Source: Crystallibacter permensis
GTDB lineage: Bacteria > Actinomycetota > Actinomycetes > Actinomycetales > Micrococcaceae
Reading direction: 5' to 3'
DNA: 64,000 bases
Assembly: GCF_025960875.1 (NCBI RefSeq)
Contig: NZ_JAODLR010000018.1
Span: forward strand, 34,993-98,992
Part shown: piece after piece, positions 7,901 to 16,717 of the stretch
Layout of the letters: the number at the start of each line of letters is the position of its first letter
Numbering within the stretch: position 1 is the first letter of the stretch
Program-made: the position numbers and the translations under genes
The notes under the pieces: generated by a model
Databases searched by the model: none
What the model saw: the letters and a program-made list of their open reading frames with translations, nothing else
What the model was told of the DNA's origin: nothing

Positions 7901-8883
7901 GCCGGCGCGTGCTGTCCGTCTTCGCCGTCGAGGGCATCGGCGAAATCACCGCGGGCGATGATCTGGCAGCCATCATTCATGAGGCCGTGGGCGGGGAACT
8001 TCGGGACGGGGACATTCTTGCGGTCACTTCCAAAATCCTGTCCAAGGCGGAGGGCCGCATACGGCCGGCGGCGGACCGCGAGGAAGCGATAACGGCGGAA
8101 ACGGTGCGGGTTGTCGCCACGCGCGCGCACGCGAACGGCTTGACCCGGATCGTGGAGAACCGGCTGGGCATCATCTCCGCCGCGGCCGGGGTGGACGCCA
8201 GCAATACGCCGGAGGGGACCGTCCTCCTGCTGCCCGTTGATCCGGACGGCTCGGCGCACCGGCTCCGCGCCGAACTGCACCGGCGCTGCGGCGTGAACGT
8301 CGCCGTCGTCATCACGGATACCCTCGGCAGGCCCTGGCGGAACGGGCAGACGGACGTGGCGATCGGCGTTGCTGGCTTGTCACCGCTGGCCGATCTGCGC
8401 GGTTCAGTGGACAGCGCCGGCCGCCGGTTGTCCGCCACGGTCACCGCCGTGGCGGACGAGATCGCTGCGGCGGCGGACCTGGTCAAAGGCAAGACCAGCG
8501 GCTGTCCCGTTGCCGTGGTGCGCGGGTTGGCCAACCTGGTTTCGGTTCCAAATAACGACGACGACGGCGCCCACCCTGGCCACGAGGGTGCGGCTGCGCT
8601 GATCCGCTCGGCCGAACAGGACATGTTCCGGCTGGGCACGGCGGAAGCCATGGAAGCGGGCCGGGCTGAAGGTCTCGAAACCGGCCGCCGCGAGGGTCTA
8701 GAAGCTGGCCGCCGCGAGGGGTTCGACGCCGGTCGGCGGGAAGGCTACCGGCAGGGTTATGAAGCAGGACGGGAGGCGGGACTGGCCGAAGCAGCTCGCG
8801 CCGCAGCATCCGACAATTGGCTGAAGGCCACCAGCGGCCTGCCCGTGAGCGGGTGCTCCAACACCACGGCGTCCACCCCGTAG
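7897..8883 (+). CDS. cofE: Coenzyme F420-0:L-glutamate ligase with C-terminal GxxxG repeats
   Basis: The enzyme adds L-glutamate residues to F420-0 using GTP. Residues 1-245 carry the family landmarks [37 protein letters not shown] and [13 protein letters not shown]. It is a stand-alone CofE, without the nitroreductase-like domain fused in mycobacterial FbiB. After residue 245 comes an extra tail of about 80 residues, with glycine every four residues in an 8-residue repeat (GRREGLEA type), rich in Arg and Glu. The ATG overlaps the stop of the upstream LLM gene, so the two are translationally coupled. The 3' end overlaps the convergent ABC ATPase gene by 127 bp; only non-conserved tails overlap. 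Confidence 0.88.
   Translation: MSRRVLSVFAVEGIGEITAGDDLAAIIHEAVGGELRDGDILAVTSKILSKAEGRIRPAADREEAITAETVRVVATRAHANGLTRIVENRLGIISAAAGVDASNTPEGTVLLLPVDPDGSAHRLRAELHRRCGVNVAVVITDTLGRPWRNGQTDVAIGVAGLSPLADLRGSVDSAGRRLSATVTAVADEIAAAADLVKGKTSGCPVAVVRGLANLVSVPNNDDDGAHPGHEGAAALIRSAEQDMFRLGTAEAMEAGRAEGLETGRREGLEAGRREGFDAGRREGYRQGYEAGREAGLAEAARAAASDNWLKATSGLPVSGCSNTTASTP
8659..8778 (+). repeat. 24-bp tandem coding repeats in the cofE tail
   Basis: Units at 8659, 8683, 8707 and 8731 encode [24 protein letters not shown] and GRREGYRQ, and a decayed fifth unit at 8755 encodes GYEAGREA. Glycine recurs every four residues, as in the GxxxG repeats of FliH-like helices. Codons differ between units, so the repeat is kept at protein level. 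Confidence 0.85.
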
Positions 8884-9677
8884 ACCCGGCGGATCAGGCC
8901 CGGCGTCAGGACCTCGGTGGTGGGACCGGCCGCTACAACTTTGCCCTCCTGCAGGACGATCACCTGGTCGCAGTAGGCGGCGGCGATGTTGATGTCGTGC
9001 AGTGCGGCGAGGACCGCCACTCCGCCGGCCGCCAGGTTCCGGACCAGCTCCATGGTGGCTAGCTGGGCGTTGACGTCCAGATGGTTGGTCGGCTCATCGA
9101 GCAACAGGACTTCCGGCTCCTGGGCGAGGGCTTTGGCCAGCTGGACCCGCTGTCGCTCGCCGCCGGACAAGGTGCTGTACCTACGCTCCGTGAAGCCGTC
9201 GAGGCCTACCGCCGTGAGGCTGCGGCGGGCAACGCCCAGGTCCTCGTCACTGGTGCCTGCCAGCAGGGAACGGTAGGGCAGCCTGCCCAGCAGCACCACA
9301 TCCAGCACGGTCAGCGGCAGGTCGGTGTCGGCACTTTGCTCCACGAAGGCCAGTTGGCGGGCGCGCTCCTTGCGCCGCAGGGCGTGGAGGTTGGAACCGG
9401 CCAGCTGGACGGAGCCGGCGTGGGGTTTGGCGACGGCGCCCAGCAGCCGCAGCAGGCTCGATTTTCCCGCCCCGTTGGGACCCAGCAGTCCGGCCACGGT
9501 GCCTGCCGGGACGTGGCAGTCCACGCCGTCGAGAATGAGCTTGCCGCCTGCACGGTAGCCGAGGCCGAGCCCTTGTAGCGAAACGCCGGGCGGCGGGGCG
9601 GACGTAGCCGGCGTGGCGGGCTGGCCGGAATGCGGGCTTGAGGTCAAGGGCTGTGTAGCGCTGGTTGTCGGATTCAT
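8757..9677 (-). CDS. ABC transporter ATP-binding protein, putative F420-0 importer
   Basis: 306 residues. Walker A is [18 protein letters not shown] at about residues 60-77, the signature is [15 protein letters not shown], and Walker B is [12 protein letters not shown]. This is the FecE/BtuD-like class used with FecCD permeases. Its ATG overlaps the permease stop by 4 nt. The set of binding protein, permease and ATPase next to cofE and an F420-dependent enzyme matches the cassette proposed by sequence curators to import F420-0 in actinobacteria that lack most F420 biosynthesis. Siderophore or cobalamin import is the alternative. The last 25 residues are non-conserved and overlap cofE. Confidence 0.85.
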   Translation of the reverse strand: MNPTTSATQPLTSSPHSGQPATPATSAPPPGVSLQGLGLGYRAGGKLILDGVDCHVPAGTVAGLLGPNGAGKSSLLRLLGAVAKPHAGSVQLAGSNLHALRRKERARQLAFVEQSADTDLPLTVLDVVLLGRLPYRSLLAGTSDEDLGVARRSLTAVGLDGFTERRYSTLSGGERQRVQLAKALAQEPEVLLLDEPTNHLDVNAQLATMELVRNLAAGGVAVLAALHDINIAAAYCDQVIVLQEGKVVAAGPTTEVLTPGLIRRVYGVDAVVLEHPLTGRPLVAFSQLSDAAARAASASPASRPAS

Positions 9678-10768
9678 GAGGCGTTCCTCCAGCGCCAGAG
9701 CATGATGATGAAGACCGGTGCTCCCAGCAATGCGGTAATGATGCCCACTGGGATCTCGCGCGGGTCGAACAGTGTCCTGGCCAGAGTGTCGGCCCAGACC
9801 ATGAACAGGGCTCCGGCAAGGGCAGAGAGCGGAAGCAGCGCGCGGTGCCGTGCGCCCGTCAGCAGCCGGACTGCGTGCGGCAGGATCAGGCCGACAAAGC
9901 CGATGGAACCGCTGACCGAGACCATCGCCCCGGTCAGCACGGCCGTTCCGCCCAGCAGAAGCCAGCGGATGGCGCTCACGTTAAGCCCGAGGGCCGCTGC
10001 TGCGGTGTCGCCGAACGCGAAGCCGTCAAGGATCCGGCCGGACAGCAGCACCGGCGTTCCCGCGACGGCGAACGCGACGCCTGCGATGGCTACGGAGCCC
10101 CAGGTTGCGGCCGACAGCGAGCCCATCATCCAGCTGAGCACTTCGCGGTAGGAATCGCCTTGCGCGGAGAAGAAGATGATGAACGAGGTCAGTGCGGAAG
10201 CCAGCGCGGAGACCGCCAGCCCGGCGAGCACCGTGCGGGTGGGGGTGATGACGCCCAGGGCCGAAGCCAGTCCGAGGGTGAGCGCCATCGCCGCCATCGC
10301 CCCGGCGAACGCGGCCACCGGCAGCAATACGGCGGCGCCCAGCAGGAGGACCGCGACGGCGCCGAGCGACGCGCCGGAGCTCAGGCCCAGCAGGTAGGGA
10401 TCGGCCAGCGGATTGCGCGTGAGTGCCTGCATGACCGCGCCGCTGACGGCCAGGCCGGCTCCGACCAGCGCAGCCGTGAGCAGCCGGGGCAGCCGCAGTT
10501 CCCACACAATGCCGTCCTGGATGGCGGTCAGCCCGACGGGAACGCCAAAGCTCTCCGGGCGGAGGCCCAGATGCCGGAGGACGGAGGCGAGTACCTGCAG
10601 CGGCGACAGGTTGGCGGGGCCGATCGAGACGGCGATCAGCACCGAGGCGACGAGCGCTATCAGCAGGACCGCGCCCCACAACACCCCGGACATCGGCCGC
10701 CGGCCGGCAACGGTGGCGGGCGACGTCGTCGTCGTTATTTTTTGCCCGGAGTGTTCGCGCAGGCTCAT
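9674..10768 (-). CDS. FecCD-family ABC transporter permease, putative F420-0 importer
   Basis: 364 residues with about ten membrane helices. Landmarks are NPLADPYLLGLSSGASLGAV and GSIGFVGLILPHAVRLLTG, the coupling-helix region of FecCD/BtuC permeases. The N-terminal 25 residues are cytoplasmic and Thr/Ser-rich. The gene lies 2 nt after the binding-protein stop and overlaps the ATPase start (ATGA), so the three form one operon. It would form the membrane channel of the importer. The F420-0 specificity rests on gene context only. Confidence 0.85.
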   Translation of the reverse strand: MSLREHSGQKITTTTSPATVAGRRPMSGVLWGAVLLIALVASVLIAVSIGPANLSPLQVLASVLRHLGLRPESFGVPVGLTAIQDGIVWELRLPRLLTAALVGAGLAVSGAVMQALTRNPLADPYLLGLSSGASLGAVAVLLLGAAVLLPVAAFAGAMAAMALTLGLASALGVITPTRTVLAGLAVSALASALTSFIIFFSAQGDSYREVLSWMMGSLSAATWGSVAIAGVAFAVAGTPVLLSGRILDGFAFGDTAAAALGLNVSAIRWLLLGGTAVLTGAMVSVSGSIGFVGLILPHAVRLLTGARHRALLPLSALAGALFMVWADTLARTLFDPREIPVGIITALLGAPVFIIMLWRWRNAS

Positions 10769-10770
10769 GG

Positions 10771-11787
10771 TTAATCCAGCTCCGCCAGCTGCTCCACCAG
10801 GGACTGGACCGTTTCGACGCTGCGGACGCCGGCTTCGGAAGCGGCGAAGGGGACCACCAGGTACCGGCCCTCCTTGACCGCGTCCAGCTGCGAGATCACC
10901 GGGTGCGCCTCCAGCACGCCGATCTTCTTCTCGGTGCTGCCCCAGCTGGAATCCACCAGCACAATGACGTCCGGATTCCGCTCCGCGACAACTTCCCAGG
11001 ACAGCGGGGACCAGGCCTGGTCCACATCCGCGGCCACGTTCGTCAGGCCCGCCGCCTCCATGACCAGCTGGGGAGCGCCGCTGCCGCCGCCGACAAACGG
11101 GGTGTCGGAGCCGGAGCTGTACCAGAGCGCGGAGAGCTCCCGGCCGTGCGGCTCTATTGCGTCGAGTTGCGCCCGCTGTCCGGCGACGAGTTGCTCAGCC
11201 GCGGTGCCGGCGTCGAAAATCCGGCCCATCTCCCGGATGCCCGCGAAGATGTGCTCGAAGATCAGCGGAGCCGGCCGGTAGCCCGGCTGCTGGCACGCCG
11301 CAGGCGAGACGTACGTGTTGACGCCGAGCTTGGCCAGGGCCTCGCGCTCGCCGGCGCCGTCCGCGGAGAAGTTCGATTCCCACCCGGCGTAGACGAAGTC
11401 CGGCTCCAGCGCCAGCACCGGTTCCTGGGCCGGCAGCTGTTCGGAGATCACGGGGATGTCGTGCTGCCACCGCTCGGGCACCGGGCCGTCCGCGAAGGCC
11501 GTTCCCACCATCCGCTCGCCCAGGCCGAGGGCGAGCAGCAGTTCCGTGCTGGTGGACTTGATCGTGACGGCACGCTGCGGCGGCGCCGTGAAGGTGACCT
11601 TGGTGCCGCAGTTATCCACCGTGAACGGAAAGCCCGACGGCGGTGCGGAGCCAGCCGAAGCGGGGCCAACCGGAGCGGAGCCTGCCGGAACGGAGCCGGC
11701 CGGTGCTGCGCCGCCGCACCCGGCGAGCAGCAGCGAAGCCGCGGCCACCAGGGGCAAAACGGAGCGTAACGAGGCGGAGTTGCGCAT
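10771..11787 (-). CDS. Substrate-binding lipoprotein, putative F420-0 importer
   Basis: 338 residues. The signal peptide ends in the lipobox LLLAGCGG (Cys about 24), followed by a Pro/Ala/Gly/Ser linker with PAGSAP-type repeats. The remainder is a periplasmic-binding domain of the FhuD/BtuF type: NCGTKVTFTAPPQRAVTIKS opens it, PDFVYAGWESN lies in the middle and RNPDVIVLVDSSWGS follows. It is the first gene of the importer operon, anchored outside the membrane. The family also binds iron chelates and cobalamin; the cofE neighbourhood favours F420-0. Confidence 0.85.
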   Translation of the reverse strand: MRNSASLRSVLPLVAAASLLLAGCGGAAPAGSVPAGSAPVGPASAGSAPPSGFPFTVDNCGTKVTFTAPPQRAVTIKSTSTELLLALGLGERMVGTAFADGPVPERWQHDIPVISEQLPAQEPVLALEPDFVYAGWESNFSADGAGEREALAKLGVNTYVSPAACQQPGYRPAPLIFEHIFAGIREMGRIFDAGTAAEQLVAGQRAQLDAIEPHGRELSALWYSSGSDTPFVGGGSGAPQLVMEAAGLTNVAADVDQAWSPLSWEVVAERNPDVIVLVDSSWGSTEKKIGVLEAHPVISQLDAVKEGRYLVVPFAASEAGVRSVETVQSLVEQLAELD

Positions 11788-11845
11788 GGGACCTCGGTTC
11801 GTCAGCCAGGCGCAGTGGTGTTTGCAGCCAGCGCGCCGGGGCGCT

Positions 11846-11857
11846 GTTCAAATGAAC
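11846..11857. promoter_or_regulatory. Inverted repeat upstream of the importer operon
   Basis: GTTCA and TGAAC flank a 2-nt centre (11846-11857), 58 nt before the binding-protein start, in the 277-bp region shared with the divergent ureidopropionase gene. It could be an operator. The rest of this gap shows no tRNA and no riboswitch I can support. Confidence 0.25.
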
Positions 11858-12064
11858 CGGCGACAGCCGGTGACCGGCGGCCCAATTCCAGGCCGTGGGG
11901 GCCGGTCATACGCAACCGGTGGGTCCGAGACCGAGTATAGGCCCCATTTAAACTCCGTTGGAGGTTTCGGACTTCGGACCATGGTTTTCCAAGCACGGTG
12001 CGGCTATCGTTTCAGGCACGTGACGGACGTTAGGCCCAGTCTTAAGGCATATCGGAGGCAGTCG

Positions 12065-12913
12065 ATGACAACGGTTAGGGCAGCACTCACTCAGACCACC
12101 TGGACCGGGGACGAAGAGTCCATGGTCAGGAAACACGAAGACTTTGTGCGCAAGGCAGCGGCCGAGGGCACCCAGGTGATCTGCTTCCAGGAACTGTTCC
12201 ACGGACCCTACTTCGGCATCGTCCAGGACAGCAAGTACTACGACTTCGCGCAGCAGGTGCCGGGGCCGTTGACGGAACGCTTCGCCAAGCTCGCGGCCGA
12301 GCACCACATGGTCATCATCCTTCCCATCTATGAAGAGGAGCAGCCCGGCATCTACTACAACACGGCGGCGGTGATCGACGCGGACGGGACCTATTTGGGC
12401 AAGTACCGCAAGAACCACCTGCCGCATGTGGAGAAGTTCTGGGAGAAGTTCTACTTCCGGCCCGGGAACCTCGGCTGGCCGATCTTCGACACCGCCGTGG
12501 GCAAGGTCGGCTTGAACATCTGCTACGACCGGCACTTCCCGGAAAGCTGGCGGGTGCTCGGCCTCAACGGCGCCCACCTGGTCTTCAACCCGAACGCCTC
12601 CAAGCCCGGCCTTTCCAACCGCCTGTGGGAGCTGGAACAGCCTACCGCCGCGGCCGCCAACGGCTACTACGTGGTGGTGCCCAACCGTGTGGGATCGGAA
12701 GCCAACGAGTTCGGCGACGAGGCGGTGAACTTTTACGGCACCTCCTATGTTGTGGACCCGCAGGGGAACTACGTGGGCGAACTCGGCAGCGGCAGCGAAG
12801 AGGAATTGCTGATCCGCGACCTGGACATGGACCTGGTGCGCACCGCCCGCAACAGCTGGCAGTTCTACCGCGACCGCCGCCCGGATGCCTATGGGCCGAT
12901 CGTCGCGCCGTAA
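12065..12913 (+). CDS. Beta-ureidopropionase / N-carbamoyl amidohydrolase (nitrilase superfamily)
   Basis: 282 residues with the nitrilase Glu-Lys-Cys triad: Glu in ICFQELFHGPYFG, Lys in GKYRKNHLPHVEKFW and Cys in VGLNICYDRHFPESWR. The family hydrolyses N-carbamoyl-beta-alanine (or N-carbamoyl amino acids) to the amino acid, CO2 and ammonia, the last step of reductive pyrimidine breakdown. GGAGG lies 6 nt before the ATG at 12065; the open frame upstream is non-coding in character. A dihydropyrimidinase gene follows 36 nt later, so the two enzymes act in sequence. Confidence 0.9.
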   Translation: MTTVRAALTQTTWTGDEESMVRKHEDFVRKAAAEGTQVICFQELFHGPYFGIVQDSKYYDFAQQVPGPLTERFAKLAAEHHMVIILPIYEEEQPGIYYNTAAVIDADGTYLGKYRKNHLPHVEKFWEKFYFRPGNLGWPIFDTAVGKVGLNICYDRHFPESWRVLGLNGAHLVFNPNASKPGLSNRLWELEQPTAAAANGYYVVVPNRVGSEANEFGDEAVNFYGTSYVVDPQGNYVGELGSGSEEELLIRDLDMDLVRTARNSWQFYRDRRPDAYGPIVAP

Positions 12914-12949
12914 GCCGCCCGGCCCCGAGAACTTGGCAGGAGAAACCCG

Positions 12950-14371
12950 ATGTCTACAACCCTGATTACCGGCGGGACCGTGGTCAGCTCGACGGGCCGC
13001 AGCGAAGCGGACGTGCTGATCGACGGCGAAAAGATCGTGGCCGTAATGGCCCCCGGCTCCACCCTGCTGGGCCATGACCTGAAGTCTTCGGTGGACACCG
13101 TGCTGGACGCCGCCGGCAAATACGTTGTCCCCGGCGGGATCGACGCACACACCCACATGCAGATGCCCTTCGGCGGCACCGAAGCGAGCGACACTTTCGA
13201 AACCGGTACGCGTGCCGCGGCCTGGGGAGGCACGACGACGATCGTGGACTTCGCGATCCAAAAGTACGGCGAGCGGGTGATGGACGCGCTGACTGCCTGG
13301 CACGACAAGGCGTCCGGCGAATGCGCCATCGACTACGGCTTCCACCAGATCATCGGCGACGTGAACGACGATTCGCTCAAGGCCATGGAGGGCCTGATCG
13401 ACGAGGGGATCTCCAGCTACAAGCTGTTCATGGCGTACCCCGGGGTCTTCTACAGCGACGACGCGCAGATCTTCAAGGCGATGCGCGTCGGCGCTGACAC
13501 CGGGTTGATGACCATGATGCACGCCGAGAACGGCCCGGCCATCGACGCCATGGTGGCCGAACTGCTGGCCAAGGGCAAAACCGATCCGTACTACCACGGA
13601 GTGGCCCGGGCGTGGCAGATGGAGGAGGAAGCCACCCACCGCGCCATCATGCTGGCCAATCTCACCGGCGCCCCGCTGTACGTTGTCCACGTCTCGGCCA
13701 AGCAGGCCGTGGCCCAGCTGGCGGCAGCCCGGCACAACGGCCAGAACGTCTTCGGCGAAACCTGCCCGCAGTACCTGTACCTCTCGCTGGAAGACCAGCT
13801 GGGCGCGCCGGGCTTCGAAGGGGCCAAATGGGTGTGCTCCACGCCCTTGCGGTCCAAGCTCGAGCATCACCAGGACCACATGTGGCAGGCGCTGCGGACC
13901 AACGATCTCCAGATGGTCTCCACCGACCACTGCCCGTTCTGCATGAAGGGGCAGAAGGACATGGGCGTGGGGGACTTCTCCAAGATCCCCAACGGCATCG
14001 GCGGCGTGGAGCACCGGATGAACCTGATCTACCAGGGCGTGGTGGACGGCAAGATCCCGCTGGAGCGCTGGGTGGAAATCACCAGCACCACCCCTGCACG
14101 GATGTTCGGCATGTACGGACGCAAGGGCGTCATCACCCCCGGTGCCGATGCCGACGTCGTTATTTACAACCCGCAAGGGCACACGTCGATCGGGTTGGAG
14201 AAGACCCACCACATGAACATGGACTACTCCGCGTGGGAAGGCTTCGAAATTGACGGCCACGTGGATACCGTCCTGTCCCGCGGCCGCGTCATTGTCGACG
14301 ACAACCAGTACCTGGGCAGCAAGACGCATGGGCAGTACCTTCGGCGTGCTCCCAGCCAGTACCTGATCTAG
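12950..14371 (+). CDS. hydA: Dihydropyrimidinase / D-hydantoinase
   Basis: 473 residues, the usual length. Metal-site landmarks: GIDAHTHMQMPFGG (His-x-His), the carbamylated lysine in SSYKLFMAYPG, MMHAENG and VVHVSAKQA. DADVVIYNP closes the barrel and re-enters the small beta domain. The enzyme opens dihydrouracil, dihydrothymine or 5-substituted hydantoins to N-carbamoyl products, which the preceding gene hydrolyses. It is the second gene of a three-gene operon, 7 nt before an LLM oxidoreductase. No dihydropyrimidine dehydrogenase is seen in the window. Confidence 0.92.
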   Translation: MSTTLITGGTVVSSTGRSEADVLIDGEKIVAVMAPGSTLLGHDLKSSVDTVLDAAGKYVVPGGIDAHTHMQMPFGGTEASDTFETGTRAAAWGGTTTIVDFAIQKYGERVMDALTAWHDKASGECAIDYGFHQIIGDVNDDSLKAMEGLIDEGISSYKLFMAYPGVFYSDDAQIFKAMRVGADTGLMTMMHAENGPAIDAMVAELLAKGKTDPYYHGVARAWQMEEEATHRAIMLANLTGAPLYVVHVSAKQAVAQLAAARHNGQNVFGETCPQYLYLSLEDQLGAPGFEGAKWVCSTPLRSKLEHHQDHMWQALRTNDLQMVSTDHCPFCMKGQKDMGVGDFSKIPNGIGGVEHRMNLIYQGVVDGKIPLERWVEITSTTPARMFGMYGRKGVITPGADADVVIYNPQGHTSIGLEKTHHMNMDYSAWEGFEIDGHVDTVLSRGRVIVDDNQYLGSKTHGQYLRRAPSQYLI

Positions 14372-14378
14372 GAGCGCC

Positions 14379-15437
14379 ATGGAATTCGGAACAGTACTCC
14401 AGTGCAACCCGCCAGCCGCGCGCACCGTGGCGTTGGCGAAGAAGGCCGAAGAGCACGGGTTCGACTACGTTTGGACCTTCGATTCGCACCTGCTGTGGCA
14501 GGAGCCGTACGTGATCTACAGCCAGATCCTGGCCGAGACCCGCACCATCAAAGTTGGCCCCATGGTTACCAACCCGGCCACGCGCGACTGGACCGTCACG
14601 GCGTCCACCTTCGCCACCCTGAACCAGATGTACGGCAACCGGACGGTGTGCGGAATCGGCCGCGGCGACTCGGCCGTGCGGGTGATCAACGGCGCGCCGA
14701 CAACCCTGAAGACATTGCGCCAGGCCATCCACGTGATCCGCGAACTGGCCAACTCGCGCCCGGTCGAATACAACGGGGCCACCCTCCAGTTCCCCTGGAG
14801 TACAGGATCCGAGCTGGAGGTATGGGTTGCCGCCTACGGCCCGCTGGCGCTGAAGCTGGCCGGCGAAGTGGGCGATGGCTTCATCCTGCAACTGGCCGAT
14901 GTGGACATTGCGGAATGGATGATCCAGACCGTGCGCCAGGCCGCAGCCAACGCCGGACGGGACCCCCAGGCCGTCAAGTTCTGCGTGGCCGCGCCGATGT
15001 ACGTGGGCCAGGACTGGGAACATATGCGCGACCAGTGCCGCTGGTTCGGCGGAATGGTGGGCAACCACGTGGCGGACATTGTGGCCAAGTACGGCTCGGA
15101 CTCCGCGGTGCCGCAGGCCCTGACCGATTACATTGCCGGCCGCGACAGCTATGACTACAACGAGCACGGCCGTGCCGGCAACACCCATACGTCTTTTGTT
15201 CCGGACGAGATTGTCGACCGGTTCTGCGTGCTTGGCACGGCGGAGCAGCACATCGAGAAGCTGAAAAAGCTCAAGGCGCTTGGCGTCACCCAGTTCGCCG
15301 GCTATCTGCAGCACGACAACAAAGAAGAGACCTTGCGGGTCTACGGCGAGACCATCATGCCCGCGCTCCGTGAGCACGTGGTGGCCAAGGCAGAAGCGGA
15401 CCTCACCGACCGGACGCGGCAACCGACCTCCACGTAG
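14379..15437 (+). CDS. LLM-class F420-dependent oxidoreductase (TIGR03842-like)
   Basis: 352 residues with the luciferase-like barrel. The N-terminus has EFGTVLQCNPPAARTVALAK, then DYVWTFDSHLLWQEPYVIYS, MVTNPATRDWTVTAS and TVCGIGRGDSAVRV. This matches a subfamily annotated as F420-dependent (TIGR03842). It begins 7 nt after the dihydropyrimidinase stop and must be cotranscribed with it. Its role in pyrimidine/hydantoin breakdown is not established: it may act on the ring, or on a downstream aldehyde such as a malonate semialdehyde. F420 use is family-based and supported by the cofE/importer genes nearby. Confidence 0.85.
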   Translation: MEFGTVLQCNPPAARTVALAKKAEEHGFDYVWTFDSHLLWQEPYVIYSQILAETRTIKVGPMVTNPATRDWTVTASTFATLNQMYGNRTVCGIGRGDSAVRVINGAPTTLKTLRQAIHVIRELANSRPVEYNGATLQFPWSTGSELEVWVAAYGPLALKLAGEVGDGFILQLADVDIAEWMIQTVRQAAANAGRDPQAVKFCVAAPMYVGQDWEHMRDQCRWFGGMVGNHVADIVAKYGSDSAVPQALTDYIAGRDSYDYNEHGRAGNTHTSFVPDEIVDRFCVLGTAEQHIEKLKKLKALGVTQFAGYLQHDNKEETLRVYGETIMPALREHVVAKAEADLTDRTRQPTST

Positions 15438-15518
15438 CGGCGGCAACCAAAGTACGACTGTGGGCGCACGTCTCAGTGGCGATGGTTTCCAATGCCTGTC
15501 TCTACCGCGCCGGGCCGG

Positions 15519-16709
15519 CTAGACGAGCCGGGCCAGCTCCCTCAACAGGTCCTTGACCCGGGTGTCCTGGTTTTCGGCCAGCATCTCGTTGGTCAGGAAC
15601 GAGAAGCCCACGTTCCTGTCCGGCCAGGCTCCGTGCAGGCCGCCGCCGGCGCCGGAGTGGCCGAAGGCCGGCTCCACCGGGCCATAAGTCCCGATGGGGT
15701 CGGCCAGCTCGTAGCCGAGCCCGAACCTCAAGGGGCGGTCGTTGATGGCATCGAGTCCTTCGGACCATGTCCTGGTCGCTTCCGCCAATGATGCCGCAGA
15801 GACCAGTCCGCCGTCCGGATCCGCCAAACGGGAGTAGAGGCTGGCCATGGCATCCGCCGTGGCAATGCCGCCGCCGGCTGCCATCTGGCCGCGGTGCATT
15901 TCGGGGGAGTTGAAGTGGTCTTTCTCCCCGGTGAGTAATTGCCCGTACATCCGTTCCACGATCTTGCGCCGCTCCGGATCCTGCAGATAGGTGCTGATCA
16001 CGTAGGAATCGGAACGGAAAATGGTGGCGAGCCGCGGGTCCAATTCCTCGGGCAACCCGAGGTAGATTTCCAGCCCGAGCGGCGTGCTGATCAGTTCGGA
16101 AAGCAGCTGGCTAACGGACTTGCCGGTGACGCGGCGGAACAGTTCTGTCAGCAGGTAGCCGTAGGTGATGGCGTGGTAGGCCACCTTGCTGCCCGGTTCC
16201 CATAACGGGACCTGGGCGGCGAGGACCTCAGCGTTCGCCGCGTTGTCGTGGAAGCTGTCCTCGCCCGCGGGGTCCGGATCCACGTACGGCAGGCCCACCG
16301 TGTGGTTGAGCAACTGGTAGACCGGCACCCCTTCCTTGCCGCCGGCCGCGAACTCCGGCCAGTAATCCGCGACGGGCCTTCGGACATCGAGCAGCCCGCG
16401 CTCCACCAGCATGGCGGCCAGCGTGGCGACCACTCCCTTGGTACCGGAGAACATAACCGCCAACGTCTTCGGGCCCCAGCTTTCAGCCCCGTCAGCCCCG
16501 TCAGCCCAGTCGGCCCAGTTGGCCCCGGCGGCGGGGCGCCGGGTGGTGCTGCCGCCGTAGAAGCGGGCCAACGGCTCGCCGTTGCGGTAGACGCAGAACG
16601 CCATGCCGCCCTGCGCTTGCTGCAGGTGGTGCCCGAAGACCCGCTGGAGGTTCTTGAAACCCTCGTCCGGCAGGCCGCCGTCGTTATGACTTTCGAAGGG
16701 GACAGTCAA
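15519..16709 (-). CDS. Serine hydrolase, class C beta-lactamase/EstB-like
   Basis: 396 residues. The S-x-x-K motif is SGTKGVVATL at about 91-100, the tyrosine region is YHAITYGYLLTELF, and the C-terminal HSGAGGG replaces the KTG box. This is the EstB/penicillin-binding-like esterase group, mostly cytoplasmic. No signal peptide is present. The start is a TTG at 16709 with AAGGAG 6 nt upstream. It lies 8 nt after the fused ABC ATPase, at the end of the carnitine-type operon, so it may release carnitine or another acid from an ester or amide. That is inference. Confidence 0.85.
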   Translation of the reverse strand: MTVPFESHNDGGLPDEGFKNLQRVFGHHLQQAQGGMAFCVYRNGEPLARFYGGSTTRRPAAGANWADWADGADGAESWGPKTLAVMFSGTKGVVATLAAMLVERGLLDVRRPVADYWPEFAAGGKEGVPVYQLLNHTVGLPYVDPDPAGEDSFHDNAANAEVLAAQVPLWEPGSKVAYHAITYGYLLTELFRRVTGKSVSQLLSELISTPLGLEIYLGLPEELDPRLATIFRSDSYVISTYLQDPERRKIVERMYGQLLTGEKDHFNSPEMHRGQMAAGGGIATADAMASLYSRLADPDGGLVSAASLAEATRTWSEGLDAINDRPLRFGLGYELADPIGTYGPVEPAFGHSGAGGGLHGAWPDRNVGFSFLTNEMLAENQDTRVKDLLRELARLV

Positions 16710-16717
16710 GGTGCTCC

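Noticed and set aside
8659..8778. Tandem DNA repeat as a CRISPR or minisatellite
   Set aside because: Units are in frame, differ at DNA level and encode conserved residues, so it is a coding repeat.
8757..11787. Reading the importer as a plain iron-siderophore or heme system
   Set aside because: The sequence class allows it, but adjacency to cofE and an F420 enzyme makes the F420-0 reading better. It is kept as the alternative, not the main call.
11788..12064. Cobalamin or other riboswitch upstream of the binding-protein gene
   Set aside because: The BtuF-like neighbour suggested one, but I could not find the conserved cobalamin-riboswitch core; only a small inverted repeat is supported.
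11948..14425. Very long open frames on the strand opposite to real genes (also opposite 16718-18433, 47071-48651 and 57392-59950)
   Set aside because: In GC-rich DNA, antisense frames stay open by chance. Their translations are Arg/Pro/Gly/His-rich, lack motifs, and the sense genes have full family signatures.
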